Counted from the stretch's first letter, positions 29,650 to 41,396 are shown. The stretch is 64,000 nucleotides of DNA from Nephrocerus scutellatus (GCA_947095585.1 OX352761.1:64122882-64186881), one strand, 5' to 3'. The notes: generated by a model from the letters alone, not told the origin. Numbers and translations: made by a program.

Positions 29650-29935
29650 GTGAGGTTAGAATAAACGAAATGAAATGAATGGTTTTAGGTTTGAATCAAT
29701 GATTTTTTCATTAGTTGGTACCAATGAATGGTTTTATGTGTGAATGTATGATTTTTTCAATCGTTTGGACTATCGGTTGCAAATGAATGGTCTTAGGTTT
29801 GAACAAATTATTTTTTCATCGTTTGGACCAATGAATGGTTTTATGTGTGAATGAATGATTTTTTCATTCGAATGGTTTTACGTTTGAATGAATGATTTTT
29901 TTATTCGTTTGGACTATCGGTTATTTGATCACAAA
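29650..29935 (+). repeat. Minisatellite, left part
   Basis: Degenerate tandem units of roughly 60 bp combine aatgaatggttttaggtttg, aatgaatgattttttcattc and gtttggactatcggttg. The array breaks off at 29935 where gypsy gag sequence starts, and resumes at 33838. Confidence 0.8.
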
Positions 29936-30829
29936 ATTGATGAGTGGAAAATTTTCAAGAGTCAATTGGAGCAATTCTTCATAGCTATTGAATTGGAAAA
30001 TACGTCAAAGAAAAAAGCAATTCTTTTGGGAGCGCTAAATCAAGAAACATTTAAATTACTATTTAATTTATTGCATCGAACAAAAATAGAAGATGACGCA
30101 ACTAACTATGCAAGACTTTGTAAGTCAATGGAAACACATTTTAAACCGGCATGGTCAGCTTTTGCGGAAAGGAAGGTTGTTTATAGTGCTTTCAAGGATC
30201 CGAATGAAACTTTACAAGAATGGGCAGCTAAACTTAGAGCTACAGCAGTAAATTGTGAATTTGGAGCCGAATTAGACGTATTATTACGAGATAGATTCAT
30301 TTTTGGATTGGAAATTGGCAAAACAACAGACAGGTTATTTACGGAAGATGTTAATACTCTTAAATTTGCTGACGCAGTAGTAATTGCTCAAAACGTCGAA
30401 TGTATTAAACATCAATACGAAATTAAACAGGAACCTTCAACATCAGATGGCATTTATCGCATGGGTCAAGGTAATGACAAGCGTAGAAAACAACAAGGTC
30501 AAAACAAATGTCAGGTTTGCGGTTATACCAACCACACCAATTATTGCAGATTCAAGAATTATCGTTGCAGCAAATGTAATCAAAAAGGACATTTGAAGAA
30601 AATGTGTAGAACAACAACGATATCAAAACAAAATAATAATACTGAAAATATTAATTACTGTAGTGATTCTGAATTAAGTTTATATAATTTTAGGTATGAT
30701 GATGAAAAGATGGAGCCCATACGGTTGCAGGTTGAGGTGAATGGCATTCCGATGGTTATGAAGGTAGATACGGGCGCGTCAGTTTCGGTAATGTCGCATG
30801 ATCTATACAAAAAAAATTTGCCACAGTGA
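29936..30829 (+). pseudogene. Mag-type gypsy gag and protease N-terminus
   Basis: An open frame starts in minisatellite sequence and enters gag at HKIDEWKIFKSQLEQFFIAI. Nucleocapsid motifs CQVCGYTNHTNYC and CSKCNQKGHLKKMC follow (about 30511-30610), then the protease loop KVDTGASVSVMSHD (Asp intact). The frame ends at 30829. The apparent start in the minisatellite is an artefact of the junction, and the real gag N-terminus is missing. Confidence 0.85.
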
Positions 30830-31227
30830 GTATTATATCAACCGAAGTAATCTTATTAAATTACGATAAGACAAGGATTGAACCAGTGGGTCTTTGTAAT
30901 ATGCCGATAAAATATAATAATGTTAGCGAAAATGTGAATGTGATGGTGATAGAAAATGGTGGGCCGCCGTTATTGGGACGTAATTTTTTAAAGGCTTTTA
31001 ATATTGAATTAAAACAGATAAACTATATTTCTAATAAACTAAATGTTAAATTAGAGGAGATATTAGCCAAGTATAAAGATCTTTTTGATAATAGTTTAGG
31101 CATGTTTAACAAAGGCAAAGTTTCGTTAAAATTACTATCAGAAGCCACACCAAAATTTTGTAAACCAAGACCAATTTCACTGGCTTTAAAGGAAAAAGTA
31201 GAGTTAGAGATTGATAAATTAGTTTAA
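30826..31227 (+). pseudogene. Mag-type gypsy protease C-terminus and RT N-terminus
   Basis: Contains PLLGRNFLKAFNIEL (second protease motif) and leads into the RT fingers (CKPRPISLALKEKVELEIDK). It ends at a TAA at 31225 where relatives have a sense codon (DKLV-x-LGVLEP), so a single stop separates it from the RT. A frameshift lies near 30829. Confidence 0.8.
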
Positions 31228-31236
31228 TTAGGTGTT

Positions 31237-31941
31237 TTGGAACCAATTGAATATAGTGAATGGGCAACACCCATCGTACCTGTTTTAAAAAAGAATGGTG
31301 AGGTACGAATTTGTGGGGGTTTCAAAACCACTTTAAATACGCAATTATTCATAGATAAATACCCGCTTCCAAGAATAGAAGAATTATTTGCTAAGTTACA
31401 TGGAGGCGAGGAATTCACTAAATTGGATTTTTCTATGGCGTATCTACAGATAGCACTAGATGAGGCGTCAAAAGAATTGACAACAATAGCCACGTCAAAA
31501 GGATTATTTAGATATACTAGATTAGTCTCCGGGTTGGCACCGGCCCCAGCAGTATTCCAAAGAATAATGGATGGGTTATTATCAGGTATAGAAGGGGTAG
31601 TATGTTTTTTGGACGACGTTTTAATAACAGCTAAGGATCGTAAAAAACATTTAGAAGTGTTAGAAAGGGTATTGACTAAATTGAAAGAAGCAGGCTTAAA
31701 GTTAAGGAAGGATAAATGTGATTTTTTTAAGGAATCGATTCAATATTTAGGTCATAGAATTGATAAAAAGGGGCTTCATACATGTCAGGATAAGGTAGAT
31801 GCTTTACTCAGTATTAAAAACCCAAGTAACGTAAACGAATTACAAGCATTCTTAGGGGTGGTAAACTTCTATAGGAAATTTCTACCAGCGATTATGGAGT
31901 ATTGCGCTCCTCTGTACGAGTTACTGACTGAGAAAAGATAG
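31237..31941 (+). pseudogene. Mag-type gypsy reverse transcriptase
   Basis: 235 open codons: WATPIVPVLKKNGEVRICG, FTKLDFSMAYLQIALDE, LFRYTRLVSGLAPAPAVFQR and CFLDDVLITAKDR (FLDD active site with both aspartates), then the thumb and connection (LQAFLGVVNFYRKFLPAI). A one-base shift near 31938 separates RNase H. Confidence 0.9.
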
Positions 31942-32450
31942 TACTTTTACGTGGACTGAAGAACATAGTAAAGCAGTAGATAACCTTAAAGTATTGCTAA
32001 GTTCACATAAATCGTTAGCACATTTTGATCCCAATATAACGATCAAACTAATTGCAGACGCAAGCCCTATTGGGGTAGCAGCAGTTTTAGTTCATAGTTA
32101 CCCAAATGGTTTAGAACGTCCAATTGAATTTGCTTCAAGGAAATTACAAATGTCTGAGAAAAATTATTCGCAATGAGATAAAGAAGCTACAGCAATTTTT
32201 TATGGATTTTAGAAATTCCACCATTATATTTTTGGCAGAAAATGTATTTTAGTAACTGATAATAAACCCTTAATGCACATTTTAGGCCCCAAAAAAGGAA
32301 TACACGTAATGGCAGCTAATTGATTGCAGAGAATAGCATTAGCATTATCAGCTTATCAGTTTAATATTCAATGTATTAAATCAAAAGACAATATAGTAGA
32401 TTATTTCTCCAGATCTCCAAAGGTAGAGATAAACAAAACAAATTGCGAAA
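31942..32450 (+). pseudogene. Mag-type gypsy RNase H
   Basis: FTWTEEHSKAVDNLK, IKLIADASPIGVAAVLVHS, RPIEFASRKLQMSEKNYSQ and LVTDNKPLMHILGPKKG are recognisable. In-frame stops occur near 32175, 32208 and 32321. The linker to integrase ends near 32520. Confidence 0.85.
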
Positions 32451-32524
32451 ACACATCGGATATAGAGAATATATATATAAAATATGTTTAGGCATAAGTT
32501 AGTGATCCAATTATGATAGAGGAT

Positions 32525-33332
32525 ATAAAAAATGAAACTGCAAAAGATGAGAGAAGTATTTGCACGATTAGGATTGCCTTCAATTATAGTATCCGACAAA
32601 GGCACATCGTTTATATCAAAGGAATTTCAAGATTTTTTAAAAGCTAACGGTATCAGGCATATTACAACGCCCGTAGGTCATCCGGCATCAAATGGGCAAG
32701 CTGAAAATGCAGTGAAAACCATAAAAAATACCCTTAAAAGAGCTTTGTTTGATTTTGGTTCGGTCGTCGATATGGACAGATATTTGCAAACCTACCTGTT
32801 GGATTATCGCAATGCTATTCATTCAACTACTGGGAAGACACCATCAGAATTGTTGTTTAATCGAAAACTAAAAACTAGGTTAGATTTAATTAATCCAAAG
32901 ATTTTATCAGAAAATAATGTTAAGACTGATGTTCAAACAGAAGTAACAAAAAATCAAAACAAACAGATTAAATATTATAAAGGTAAAAATAGAAAAAAAT
33001 TTGAAATTAATGATTTAGTAATGGTAAAAGATTACTCCAAACCGGGGGTAGTTTCATGGGCACCGGGTAAAGTTGTGGCATGTAAAGGTCCCAGAACTTA
33101 CTTAATTAAATTGGATTCCGGGCCCCTTTGGAAAAGGTATATTAACCAATTAATAGAAAGACAAAGTTTACAATCGAACAGTAATGATTACATTCCACCA
33201 ATTTATTCGAGTGCCACAATTGATACAAATATTAATTTAAATAAAGAAAATGTTATTGTTTCCGATTTAGAAGATAATGATAATTCAGCTATTAGCTTCA
33301 GCAGTAATGAAGATAAAAGCTTGGAAAAATAA
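32525..33332 (+). pseudogene. Mag-type gypsy integrase, N-terminal third deleted
   Basis: The frame starts within the core at MREVFARLGLPSIIVSDKGT (second Asp) and has ATNGQ-like PASNGQAENAVKTIK (Glu). A basic C-terminal domain (VMVKDYSKPGVVSWAPGKV) and an acidic tail follow. The zinc-binding domain and first catalytic Asp are absent: RNase H linker sequence joins the core directly near 32525, an internal deletion. Confidence 0.85.
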
Positions 33333-33672
33333 ACTATAAATGAAGATTCTAAATCGGATAATGATGTTGAAACAGTATTTAGATATGCTTTAAGAAATAG
33401 GATGAATAATTAATATTTAATAATTAACTGAATTATTGATTAAATTGAACTGTTAAACTTTTTTTTGCCTAAGCAATTAATGCGAGTTAAAGATAAAGAT
33501 ATATAATTTCTAAGTAAAGTAAGTAGATAAGATTGAAATAGTAATCATAAATGTATTAAGTATTTAATTAACAATAACGCATTATATTGTACATTAAATT
33601 TCGACTATTATCCAAAGTAAAATTAATTATTATTAAATAAATAATATTGTATTAAGTGAGCGTTAGCGAACT

Positions 33673-33837
33673 GAGGGGGGAAAGGTGTGACGTATTTAAT
33701 CACCCTATACGCGTAGGATCACCCTATACGTAACACTAAGCATACTACACAGCAATCAGTTCGCTGCCGACCACAGCAGAATAAAGATTAATAAGCGTAA
33801 CATAGAAATTACAACTGTGTTTTACTATGCAAAGACA
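33673..33837 (+). mobile_element. Polypurine tract and 3' LTR of the Mag-type gypsy
   Basis: gaggggggaaagg (33673-33685) is a polypurine tract. The LTR starts TGTGACGTATTTAATCACC at 33686 and ends near aaagaca at 33837, about 150 bp, with an aataaa signal at about 33780. A direct atcaccctatacg repeat lies inside. Confidence 0.7.
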
Positions 33838-34015
33838 GGTTTGAATGAATGATTTCATTTGTTTTTAGGTATGATCGAATGATTTTTTCATTCGTTCGGA
33901 CTAATGAATGGTTTTATGTTTTTACGTTTGAATGAATGATTTTTTCATTCGTTTGGACTATCGGTTGCAAATGAATGGTTTTAGGTTTGAATGAATGATT
34001 CATTTGTTTTTACGT
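33838..34015 (+). repeat. Minisatellite, right part
   Basis: The same units as 29650-29935 (gaatgaatgattttttcatt, gtttggactatcgg) resume after the gypsy LTR. Confidence 0.8.
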
Positions 34016-34211
34016 GTTTTACGTGTTGCTTTTGGAAATGACGAAAATGCTACAAATGCGCGAAAGTGGTTGAGTGAGGAAGTCACATATCTCTTAAATA
34101 ATAGAAACGTTAATACAACGGAAATGGAAATAGATGACTCAGTATCGGAAATAAATACTTTAAAGCCAATTTCGCTATGGTCAAGACGACTCACAATAAT
34201 GCACCTAGCCT
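34016..34211 (+). other. Unidentified open stretch between minisatellite and LINE
   Basis: About 60 codons stay open (AFGNDENATNARKWLSEEVT, then EIDDSVSEINTLKPISLWS). I do not recognise the product. It could be the end of a TE-encoded protein cut by the LINE. Confidence 0.2.
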
Positions 34212-34488
34212 TTTTTTTTAGATTAAGATAGTTTATTAAACATTTAAGTAATATACAATTTTGACTTCAAACTAAACTTATAACTATTATTAATAAGTGT
34301 CGGCTCAACAATAGGGGCCCGACGTATATACATTGTCTTTTTTTTTGTATTGCTTATTACTAAACAATAATTTTGACTACTTAATCTACTACATGTTTAT
34401 ATTTACAGCAATTTAATTTTAAACAATTAACTTTAAAATAAAATAAAAATGAAAAAAAATATAAGAGGATGTATAAACAGGGCGATCT

Positions 34489-35878
34489 TCAGCCTCTGTA
34501 ATGTTGATTGCTGGCCTTCTCGTAGAAGGAGACGTCTTGTTTATTAAAGATGTCGTCGAATCTAGCATCTGTGAATCCTCTGATGTGTATGTACCGGTGA
34601 CTTGGCTCGATTTCTTCGCTTCTCAGTCCTTGCATCTCAGGACTTGGATGAGTTTCCAATCCGTCGACGAATTTCCTCGCCATTTGGAACAAGTGGAACG
34701 GTTATTGGCAGCAGACCTGCTGCTTCGTAAAGTCTTGCAGTCGACACAAACTTATAGCTGTTTGGCACCCTCCAGAGTCCTGTACAGATCCTTAGTACCT
34801 TCCTTTCAAAAAGGGAGATCTTCTTCATCGTTGTTGGTGAGACGGTGAACCATATGGGATAGCCATAGGTTATCACTGGCCTGATGAGCTGCTTGTAAAT
34901 GAGCAGCCTGGTGTTGTTAGACAGTCCGTTTCGTCTTTTTAGTAGCGGGTGCACTAAATGAAGAGCGTAGTTCGCTTTTTTCATTGTTTTGTCGATGTGA
35001 GAGTTAAACTTGAGCCTCTCAGTAAAGTTGATTCCCAGGTACTTAGTCTCTGACTTGGTGCTTATTGTCGTGTTATCCGGAAGGGTAATTTTTAAGGCTC
35101 TGCACCGGCTTGCGATTTTTCTTATCCTTGTTTCGGTTGCTGGTACTCGGAAGCAGATGAGTTCGGTTTTGTTGGCGTTGATCTTCAGTCCCCACTTCAG
35201 GTAGTAGTCCCAAAGATTTCGGAGGTGTTCCTCCACTCTTCGGGCAGCTATCTCAGGAGAGCGGGAAACGGCATACGTGATGGAGTCATCCGCGAAAAGC
35301 ATGGTCCTTGTTCCGGCTGTATTGGTGGGTTGATCCGACGTAAAGATGCTAAAAAGGACTGGTCCTAGTCTGAAGCCTTGGGGAACTCCGGCTTTAATCC
35401 TTTTCCTTGTCGATAGGCTGCCATACACCTGTCCAAAAAAGACCCTGTTAAAAAGAAAATTTTTAATTATTTTCACAATATAATTGGGGAAACCAAATCT
35501 AATAAGTTTGTACAGAAGCCCGTTTGTCCAGACGCTATCGAAAGCTTTTTCAATGTCTAACAAACAGCTACTTTTGACATTCAGTCCTCGAGTGACGTCA
35601 CTGTGAAGCTTCATCAGAGGGTGTAGCGTAGAGTGCTTTTCTCGAAAGCCGAACTGAAAGGAAGGAATTAGATTTCTTTCCGAGCAAAACGCATTGATCT
35701 TTTTACGGATCAAAGACTCCAATACTTTACTGATACAACACAGTAAAGCTATGGGGCGGTAACCAGTTACACTGGAGCGGTCGGTTTTCTTCGGTACTGG
35801 TACTACTTTGGCTACCTTCCAGTTGTCTGGAAAGTATCCATTGTTAAGGCAATTGTTGAATATGATGGTTAACATCAA
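34489..35878 (-). pseudogene. LINE-2 reverse transcriptase and C-terminus
   Basis: Long open RT: FPDNWKVAKVVPVPKKTDR, YRPIALLCCISKVLESLI, FQFGFREKHSTLHPLMKLHS, LLDIEKAFDSVWTNGLLYKL, AGVPQGFRLGPVLFSIFTSD and TMLFADDSITYAVSRS. The FADD active site is intact. Near 34690 one base is lost or gained, after which the C-terminus continues to 34489 (MARKFVDGLETHPSPEMQGL). The intact catalytic motif and few lesions suggest a comparatively young insertion. Confidence 0.9.
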
Positions 35879-36662
35879 AATTGCCAGACCCGGCAGCTTT
35901 TTAAGCAGGAAATTTGAAATCCCGTCAGTGCCCGATGTTTTTTAGAGTTTCCACTCATAATTATATCACTGACAACAGCTGTCCCTGCAAACATATCCAC
36001 GTCTACGGGTGCGTTTGCGGGATTGTCTTCGCTGAATTGCACTTCAAAATTTCTTGGGGAAGTGGTGTCTTCCACAAGACTTTCAACTTGCTCTATGAAT
36101 TCTGGAAGATGAGTTGGTGGTCGGTCTGTAAAGCTCCTTTCGAAATGACAGGCAAATGCTTCGGCTTTTTCAACAGAACTGGCAGCTACTTGCTCTCCAA
36201 ACGTGATACTTTCTGGAATAGAAATACGTTTTCCGATCACAGAATTTAGCTTTTTAAAAGCATCCGGGCCTGGTTTGATGTTCTGAAGTCGTTTGGTCAG
36301 TTCATCTTCTCGGTAACTTCTGTGTTTAGAGTCCTGTTGAAGATCCTCTGAAGGCGTTTCCTAAGCCTTTGCTTGTGAGCATATATTGCCTGAATATTCT
36401 CAGGTAGATGTTGAAAGCGATCCCTGCTAGAGCGAACAGTTCTCTGCCGATCTATGGCTGTGTTCACTGAAGTCTCGAAATTTTTGATAGCATCAATTGC
36501 ATTATTCTCCAGATTTCTACATGCCGCTGGAATTTGAAGGCCAGCTTCGACTTCTGATCTAAACCGGTTCCAGTTTATTTTCGCAAAGTTGATGTGTAGT
36601 TCAGGTGTTGGGGTAACTTGAACAATTCGTTGATTCAACCTCACTCGAAGCTCTGTGGCCAA
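35875..36662 (-). pseudogene. LINE-2 linker between endonuclease and RT
   Basis: Two frames (36297-36662 and 35875-36240) cover the usual region between endonuclease and RT. It includes the coiled NRFRSEVEAGLQIPAAC region, and near its start SDSDHLATELRVRLNQ, which contains the endonuclease SDH motif. Breaks occur near 36670, 36290 and 35880. Confidence 0.75.
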
Positions 36663-36678
36663 ATGATCCGAATCACTA

Positions 36679-37326
36679 TCATGTGCAAAACACGAATAAT
36701 TCCGGCAGAATGTTGACGAAAGTTGTCGTTGCCAAGAAGAAATCTAGCGTGGATGGTGTCCTAGGATATGTTTTCCGGGGCTGGGAAACAGCAGCCATGG
36801 TATGCTGCTGAGGATTTGAATCCAGCCAATCTGCAATGGCCTTTCCTTGGTTGTTGCATACTTCATCTTGCCATCGGGTGTGCCTAGGGTTAAAATCCCC
36901 TCCAACCACACAGTATGTGTGCCCTGAGGAGATGCCGCAGACAGTTTGCAGATCCCGTTGAAGGTTTTCCCTCGTTGCATTACAGTGATTGTACACTGAT
37001 ATTACCAACAAGGTCTCAACCTCGTTGACTTTGATGCTGACAGCTGTTGCTTCCATGCTACGCAAACCACTGATTTGCACCTTTTCGCCTGCCATAGTGT
37101 TCCTGATAAGGACCGCCGTCCCAGAGTAATCACTGCTTTTGTCGACCCTGTGGATGTTGTATCCATCTGGACTGAATGGGTTTCTCCCTGTGAGATTAGT
37201 TTCCTGTAAAAGAAGAATGTCAGGTTTATTAGTTTTAATAAATAATTTTAGTGTGATACGCCTAGCTAACGAATAAATAGAGTTTACATTATATGAGAAT
37301 ATACTTATCCTGCTTATTGTGAACAT
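36679..37326 (-). pseudogene. LINE-2 APE-type endonuclease
   Basis: ORF2 starts MFTISRISIFSYNVNSIYS and has PDILLLQETNLTG (catalytic Glu), TYCVVGGDFNPRHTRW (Asp, Asn) and TPSTLDFFLATT. The frame ends just before the final His motif, which follows in another frame at about 36660. It would nick target DNA to prime reverse transcription. Confidence 0.85.
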
Positions 37327-37517
37327 AATTCACAAATAAGTCGACCCAAAACGGTTGTTTTGGACCTGTCATCAAGGCTGCTATAATTAGCAGGCACGAC
37401 TTCTCTTCCTTTCTGCAAAATTGTGAAAAGGTCTGCTCCAAATAGCCTTTCCGTATCGTCGAAGATGTTAGACTTTCCAGTAGATGGTGCCTTATGCGAA
37501 ATCTTTCTATAGAGCAA
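37314..37517 (-). pseudogene. LINE-2 ORF1 C-terminal part
   Basis: A frame ending GRLICELCSQ-stop overlaps the ORF2 ATG by 13 bases, an overlap suited to termination-reinitiation translation of ORF2. The rest of ORF1 is not present in recognisable form upstream of about 37520. No known domain was identified. Confidence 0.45.
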
Positions 37518-37560
37518 TATCTACGTAGCGAATATTTGGACCGTTCGCGAGACCCACTTA

Positions 37561-38077
37561 CTTTTTGAAACCCTCAAAAGGCAGAACGCCCAGATTTTTA
37601 ATGCAACTATCAAAAAAATGTAAAATAATATATAAATATCAGATAAGATAAAATGAAATTTTATACCCCCCCCCCCACCGGGGGAAAAAATGTTGCGGCC
37701 TTAATGAATTAATGAATGAATAAAACTATTTGATAGTTGAAATCGTTCAGTTTCTAAATATCGATATCATAAAATACACATATCACTATCGAATGAATTC
37801 GACATTCGATAGTTCCCATCACTAACTTAATCATAATAAAATATTTATAATTTTTTTGGAAGTGTTAGGTGACTTCATCACACCTTCCCCCTTAAGATAA
37901 AACATTATCTCCTTTTGCGGGTGATCTTTTATAGAGATTTACATGGAGTGGGATATGGTCCCCAAAATTTCATATAAGGTGTTATTTAATTAATTTTAAT
38001 TTCAATCAAATATTTAAACATTTTGTTTTTATTTTTCTTAAATTTTTTTAACTTAAATAATATAATTTCTTATAATA

Positions 38078-38136
<59 letters not shown>

Positions 38137-38490
38137 ATATATTAATTTTAGAATTAAAATATTTAAATTTTTTAATAAATTTTGAATTTATTCACTTTAA
38201 TTGTGAATAGAATTAATTGAGATTAATACCATATAATTTACATAATATATTGATTATGAATTAATCTTAGAATTAAAAATAAATACTACATACACATATT
38301 CATTTTGCAACCTTTAATTATTTATGAAACAATTTTTTTTTTAAATATAGCTGTCTACTTAGTTTTGTATTTTGAAATTTGTTGGGAAGGTTCTGACAGT
38401 GCACGATAATTTAATCAACAATTTTATTCTATTATTGTGTACAGTCCTTAATGATTTTCCAAAACGAATTGTGGTGTTTTCGGTGGTTGG
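37561..38490. other. AT-rich spacer with simple repeats
   Basis: It contains a C-run followed by a G-run near 37668-37685, several cgatagt/actatcg inverted motifs near 37735-37815, and a long (ta)n tract at about 38083-38134. No gene was seen. Confidence 0.6.
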
Positions 38491-38495
38491 CTTGT

Positions 38496-39389
38496 CTATG
38501 ACATGATACGGCCCCAGCCAAATTGATGACAGTTCTCACCTTCTACCTGTAGATTTATTCTTTGATCGTAGTTCGTAGAGTTTCTTTGATATATCCCTAT
38601 ACTGTAAAATATTTTGTCTAGCAATGTTATGGGACTGACATAATCGGTACTGAGTTCGGAGATATAGTCGTCGTACGAGTGATTTACATCTGTCGATTTC
38701 TGCAAGGAATGTGGAATTGAAGACTTCATGCCAAATACTAATTGAAACGGCATTATTTTTGTGGTTGAATGAGGTGTAGTGTTATAGGAAAACATCCAAT
38801 ATGGTATCCACTGGTCCCACTGGAGAGGGTCTTTTTGTAACAAATTTCTGAGATATTCGTCTATGGTTTTATGCGATCTCTCCAAAGCCCCATTCGACTT
38901 CGGATGATAAGCTGTCGTATGGGTTTTTTTTTATTTTAAGGAGCTTACACGTAGTTGTCAACATCTTACTTATGAAATTGGATCCTTGGTCAGTCAATAT
39001 GGATTGTGGTATTCCAAAAGTACATACAAACTGTTCCACAAAAACCTTTGCAACTTCATTTGCCTCCTGTGTTTCTAACGGAATTGCTACGGAAAATTTT
39101 GATAAATCGTCTTGCATGGTCAAAATATACTTTTTGTGATTGAATGAAGGTAGTAAGGGTCCTAAAATATCTTAAAATACCTTTTCAAATAGTTTGTTAG
39201 ACGTCGTCGTAAGTTTCATAGGAATTTTTATCTTTCGCGAATGTTTGTTCCTTTGGCATAGCTCAAATTGCTTTATGTAGTTCTCGATTTCTCGATACAT
39301 TTTAGGGAACTTATAAAAAATTTAAGTATGTTCGCTGTATCCCTTGATGTCCTCCGCAAGGTGAGTTATGGAATTCCGTAATGACTTGT
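38496..39389 (-). pseudogene. Gypsy D integrase
   Basis: The minus strand has the HHCC region (VITEFHNSPCGGHQGIQRTY with stops after it), a core with MTMQDDLSKFSVAIPLET and SILTDQGSNFISKM (second Asp), and after a frameshift MERSHKTIDEYLRNLL (Glu) and a typical C-terminal half. This lineage resembles the 17.6/412-type gypsy elements. It is the continuation of the gypsy D RNase H at 42908-43740 across the inserted LINE-3. Confidence 0.85.
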
Positions 39390-39398
39390 GTTATTTCG
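39390..39398. other. Left target-site duplication of LINE-3
   Basis: gttatttcg at 39390-39398 recurs exactly at 42899-42907, bracketing LINE-3. Confidence 0.8.
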
Positions 39399-39429
39399 TT
39401 GTTGTTGTTGTTGTTGTTGTTGTTGTAGC

Positions 39430-40000
39430 AACTATTAATGCGTGTTAGTCCAAACGTTGGGTTGTTGTGTTTGTGTAGCTGTCGGAACAGTCCAGGCCCA
39501 AAAATGCGGCTGCTTCGACAGGCTGTGTTGTGTGGTGATGCACCACAGTCCGGGCATTGATCGATGATGCTGTCACGTAAGCGGCGTATGTAGCTATTCA
39601 GAAAAGAGCTCCATCCTGATCTCAGTTGTGCCAGGGTTGATCTGGTTTGTCTGGGGAGGTTTTCCTCGCTTTGATGTATAGGGGGAGGGCGACCTCCCAA
39701 CACGATGTTAATTTGGCGATCATCTAGTGCGGCTCTGACTGACGCTTGGTGAATTGCATTTAGGGCTGCTTTATAGTCTGCTGGATCTAGAGGTGTATGT
39801 GCGATGAATTGGTTTGTCTCTTCGCGGAACATACGAATATCTGATCGGATATGCCTGGGTGGTGTGTTGAGGGTGAGCAGGTCACGGTTCGGGTGATCGG
39901 GTTTGTGACATGTCAGTAGGAATTGTTTGGCGAGAAGCTCGTTGTGCTCTTTCACTTTAAGAATTTGGGTTTCTTGATGGAGATAGTCCTCATGTGACAT
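39430..40000 (-). pseudogene. LINE-3 C-terminal domain
   Basis: LLTLNTPPRHIRSDIRMFR, TRSTLAQLRSGWSSFLNSYI and CPDCGASPHNTA are the conserved end of this Jockey-like family. The usual His-Leu-Phe-Cys completion of the zinc motif is lost, and the frame runs out through the (caa)n tail as poly-Asn. Confidence 0.75.
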
Positions 40001-41330
40001 GCGGTGGCAGCCAGTGATGATGCGAAGAGCAGCATTCTGACAGGATTGATGCTTCTGCCATTGTGTGCGGCAGAGGCGAGGTGTCCAAATGGGTGCCGCA
40101 TAATTTAGTACCGATCTGCCAATCGCTTGATATGTGGTACGAAGGGTTTTTTGTCCTTACCCCATGTATTGCCCGCTAGGGATTTGAGGACTTTATTTCT
40201 GGACATGACTCGTTTGTTAATGATTCCCGAGTGAGTCGAAAATGTCAACAGATTGTCGAATGTGACCACCAAAATCTTTGGATGTTTGATTGTAGGGATT
40301 GTCCTGCCGTGTAACGAGATGTCGAGCTGTAGGTTGACTTCTTTGGTCCAGGTGGTGAAAAGTGTAGCGGACGATTTTTCTGGAGACAGGATTAGATTTC
40401 GACTAGTAAAAAAGTCTTCTAGTGTATCGAGGTAGGCGTTGATGTTTCTGAAAATGGCAGGAATGTCCTTGCCTGAGGAAAGAATAGTGCAGTCGTCTGC
40501 GTACGATATCAATTTGACTCCGGTAGGTGGTGCAGGGAGTTTTGCCATGTAGTGGTTGAAGAGTGTTGGTGAGAGGACCCCTCTTTGGGGTACACCTTGC
40601 TTGACTTTCCTGAATGACGATTTTTTTTTCCTAAATTCGACGTATGATTTCCTACCATTAAGGTAGTTGGTAAGCCAACGTTTTGTGGTGTTGGAAAGTT
40701 TTGACTCTAGGATGTCTTGTAGTAAGATGCCTAGGTCAACGGTGTCGAATGCCTTAGATAGGTCCAGTGCAACAAGGACAGTGCGGTCACAGGGACGCTG
40801 TTGGTTAAGTCATTGCGAGATGAGTGTAGTGATCTCCGAAAGGGCTGTGGTTGTGCTGCGCTGCTTGCGAAAGCCGTGTTGGTGTTCAGCTAACTGGAGT
40901 TTGGAATGAAGCTGTGGAAGTAGTATAGCTAGTATTTTCGCTGTTGGAGACAGGAGATAATTTGGACGATACGAGGATCATTGAGCTGCCTGTTTACCGG
41001 GCTTGAGTAGTGGAATAATTCTGCCCGTATCCAAGGGTCAGGGATGTCCAATGTTTCAAGTGAGAGGTTAAAGATTTAAGTGAGGTAAGTGATACCTGTT
41101 GAGCCAAGATGTTTGAGCATAATCGTTGCGATTCCATCCGGTCCAATGGCTTTGGAAGGTTTTACACTGCGTATGGCTAATTCAGTGCGTTGGGTGTTCT
41201 ATGAACTGGCGGCAGAACATTGACGAACATTTCCTGGGGCAGTCTTGTTGTGTGCTGTTGAATGTGATGGCTATTAGGTCTCTGCGACTAGTGGTGTTGG
41301 AGAGCTCATTGATAGTGGACCAGTTTCTTT
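40001..41330 (-). pseudogene. LINE-3 reverse transcriptase
   Basis: The 3' half (40105-40548) is open with VKLISYADDCTILSSGKDIP, the YADD box intact. The upstream half is in several frames; VALDLSKAFDT-like and KRGVPQRGVLSPTLFN-like readings can be followed near 40560-40780. Stops near 40810 and 40980 and frameshifts make it non-functional. Confidence 0.75.
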
Positions 41331-41396
41331 GAGCCCCCGTCACAAGATTGAAGGTACTCCTGCCATTTAGTTCGCCTATGTTGGTTGACTAGGCGA

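Larger units (their letters stand above)
29936..33837 (+). mobile_element. Mag-type Ty3/gypsy retrotransposon, lacking its 5' end
   Basis: Gag, protease, RT, RNase H, integrase C-terminal half, polypurine tract and 3' LTR lie in order on the plus strand. No 5' LTR or leader: gag starts directly at minisatellite sequence. The RT resembles the Mag lineage (DFSMAYLQIALDE, APAVFQRIMDGLLSGI). It splits a minisatellite array. Confidence 0.85.
34212..37560 (-). mobile_element. LINE-2, Jockey-like, nearly full ORF2
   Basis: A poly(T) run at 34212-34220 marks the 3' tail of a minus-strand LINE. ORF2 (endonuclease, linker, RT, C-terminal domain) runs from 37326 to 34489 with few breaks, preceded by an overlapping ORF1 C-terminus. 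The 5' boundary near 37560 is approximate. No target duplication was recognised. Confidence 0.8.

Noticed and set aside
29650..29935. Regularly spaced repeats that could suggest a CRISPR array
   Set aside because: The units are degenerate and contiguous without unique spacers, and the genome is eukaryotic. It is a minisatellite.
39311..40000. Poly-asparagine tail of a long open frame
   Set aside because: The run is the (caa)n tail of LINE-3 read as codons, followed by gypsy integrase sequence across the insertion junction.
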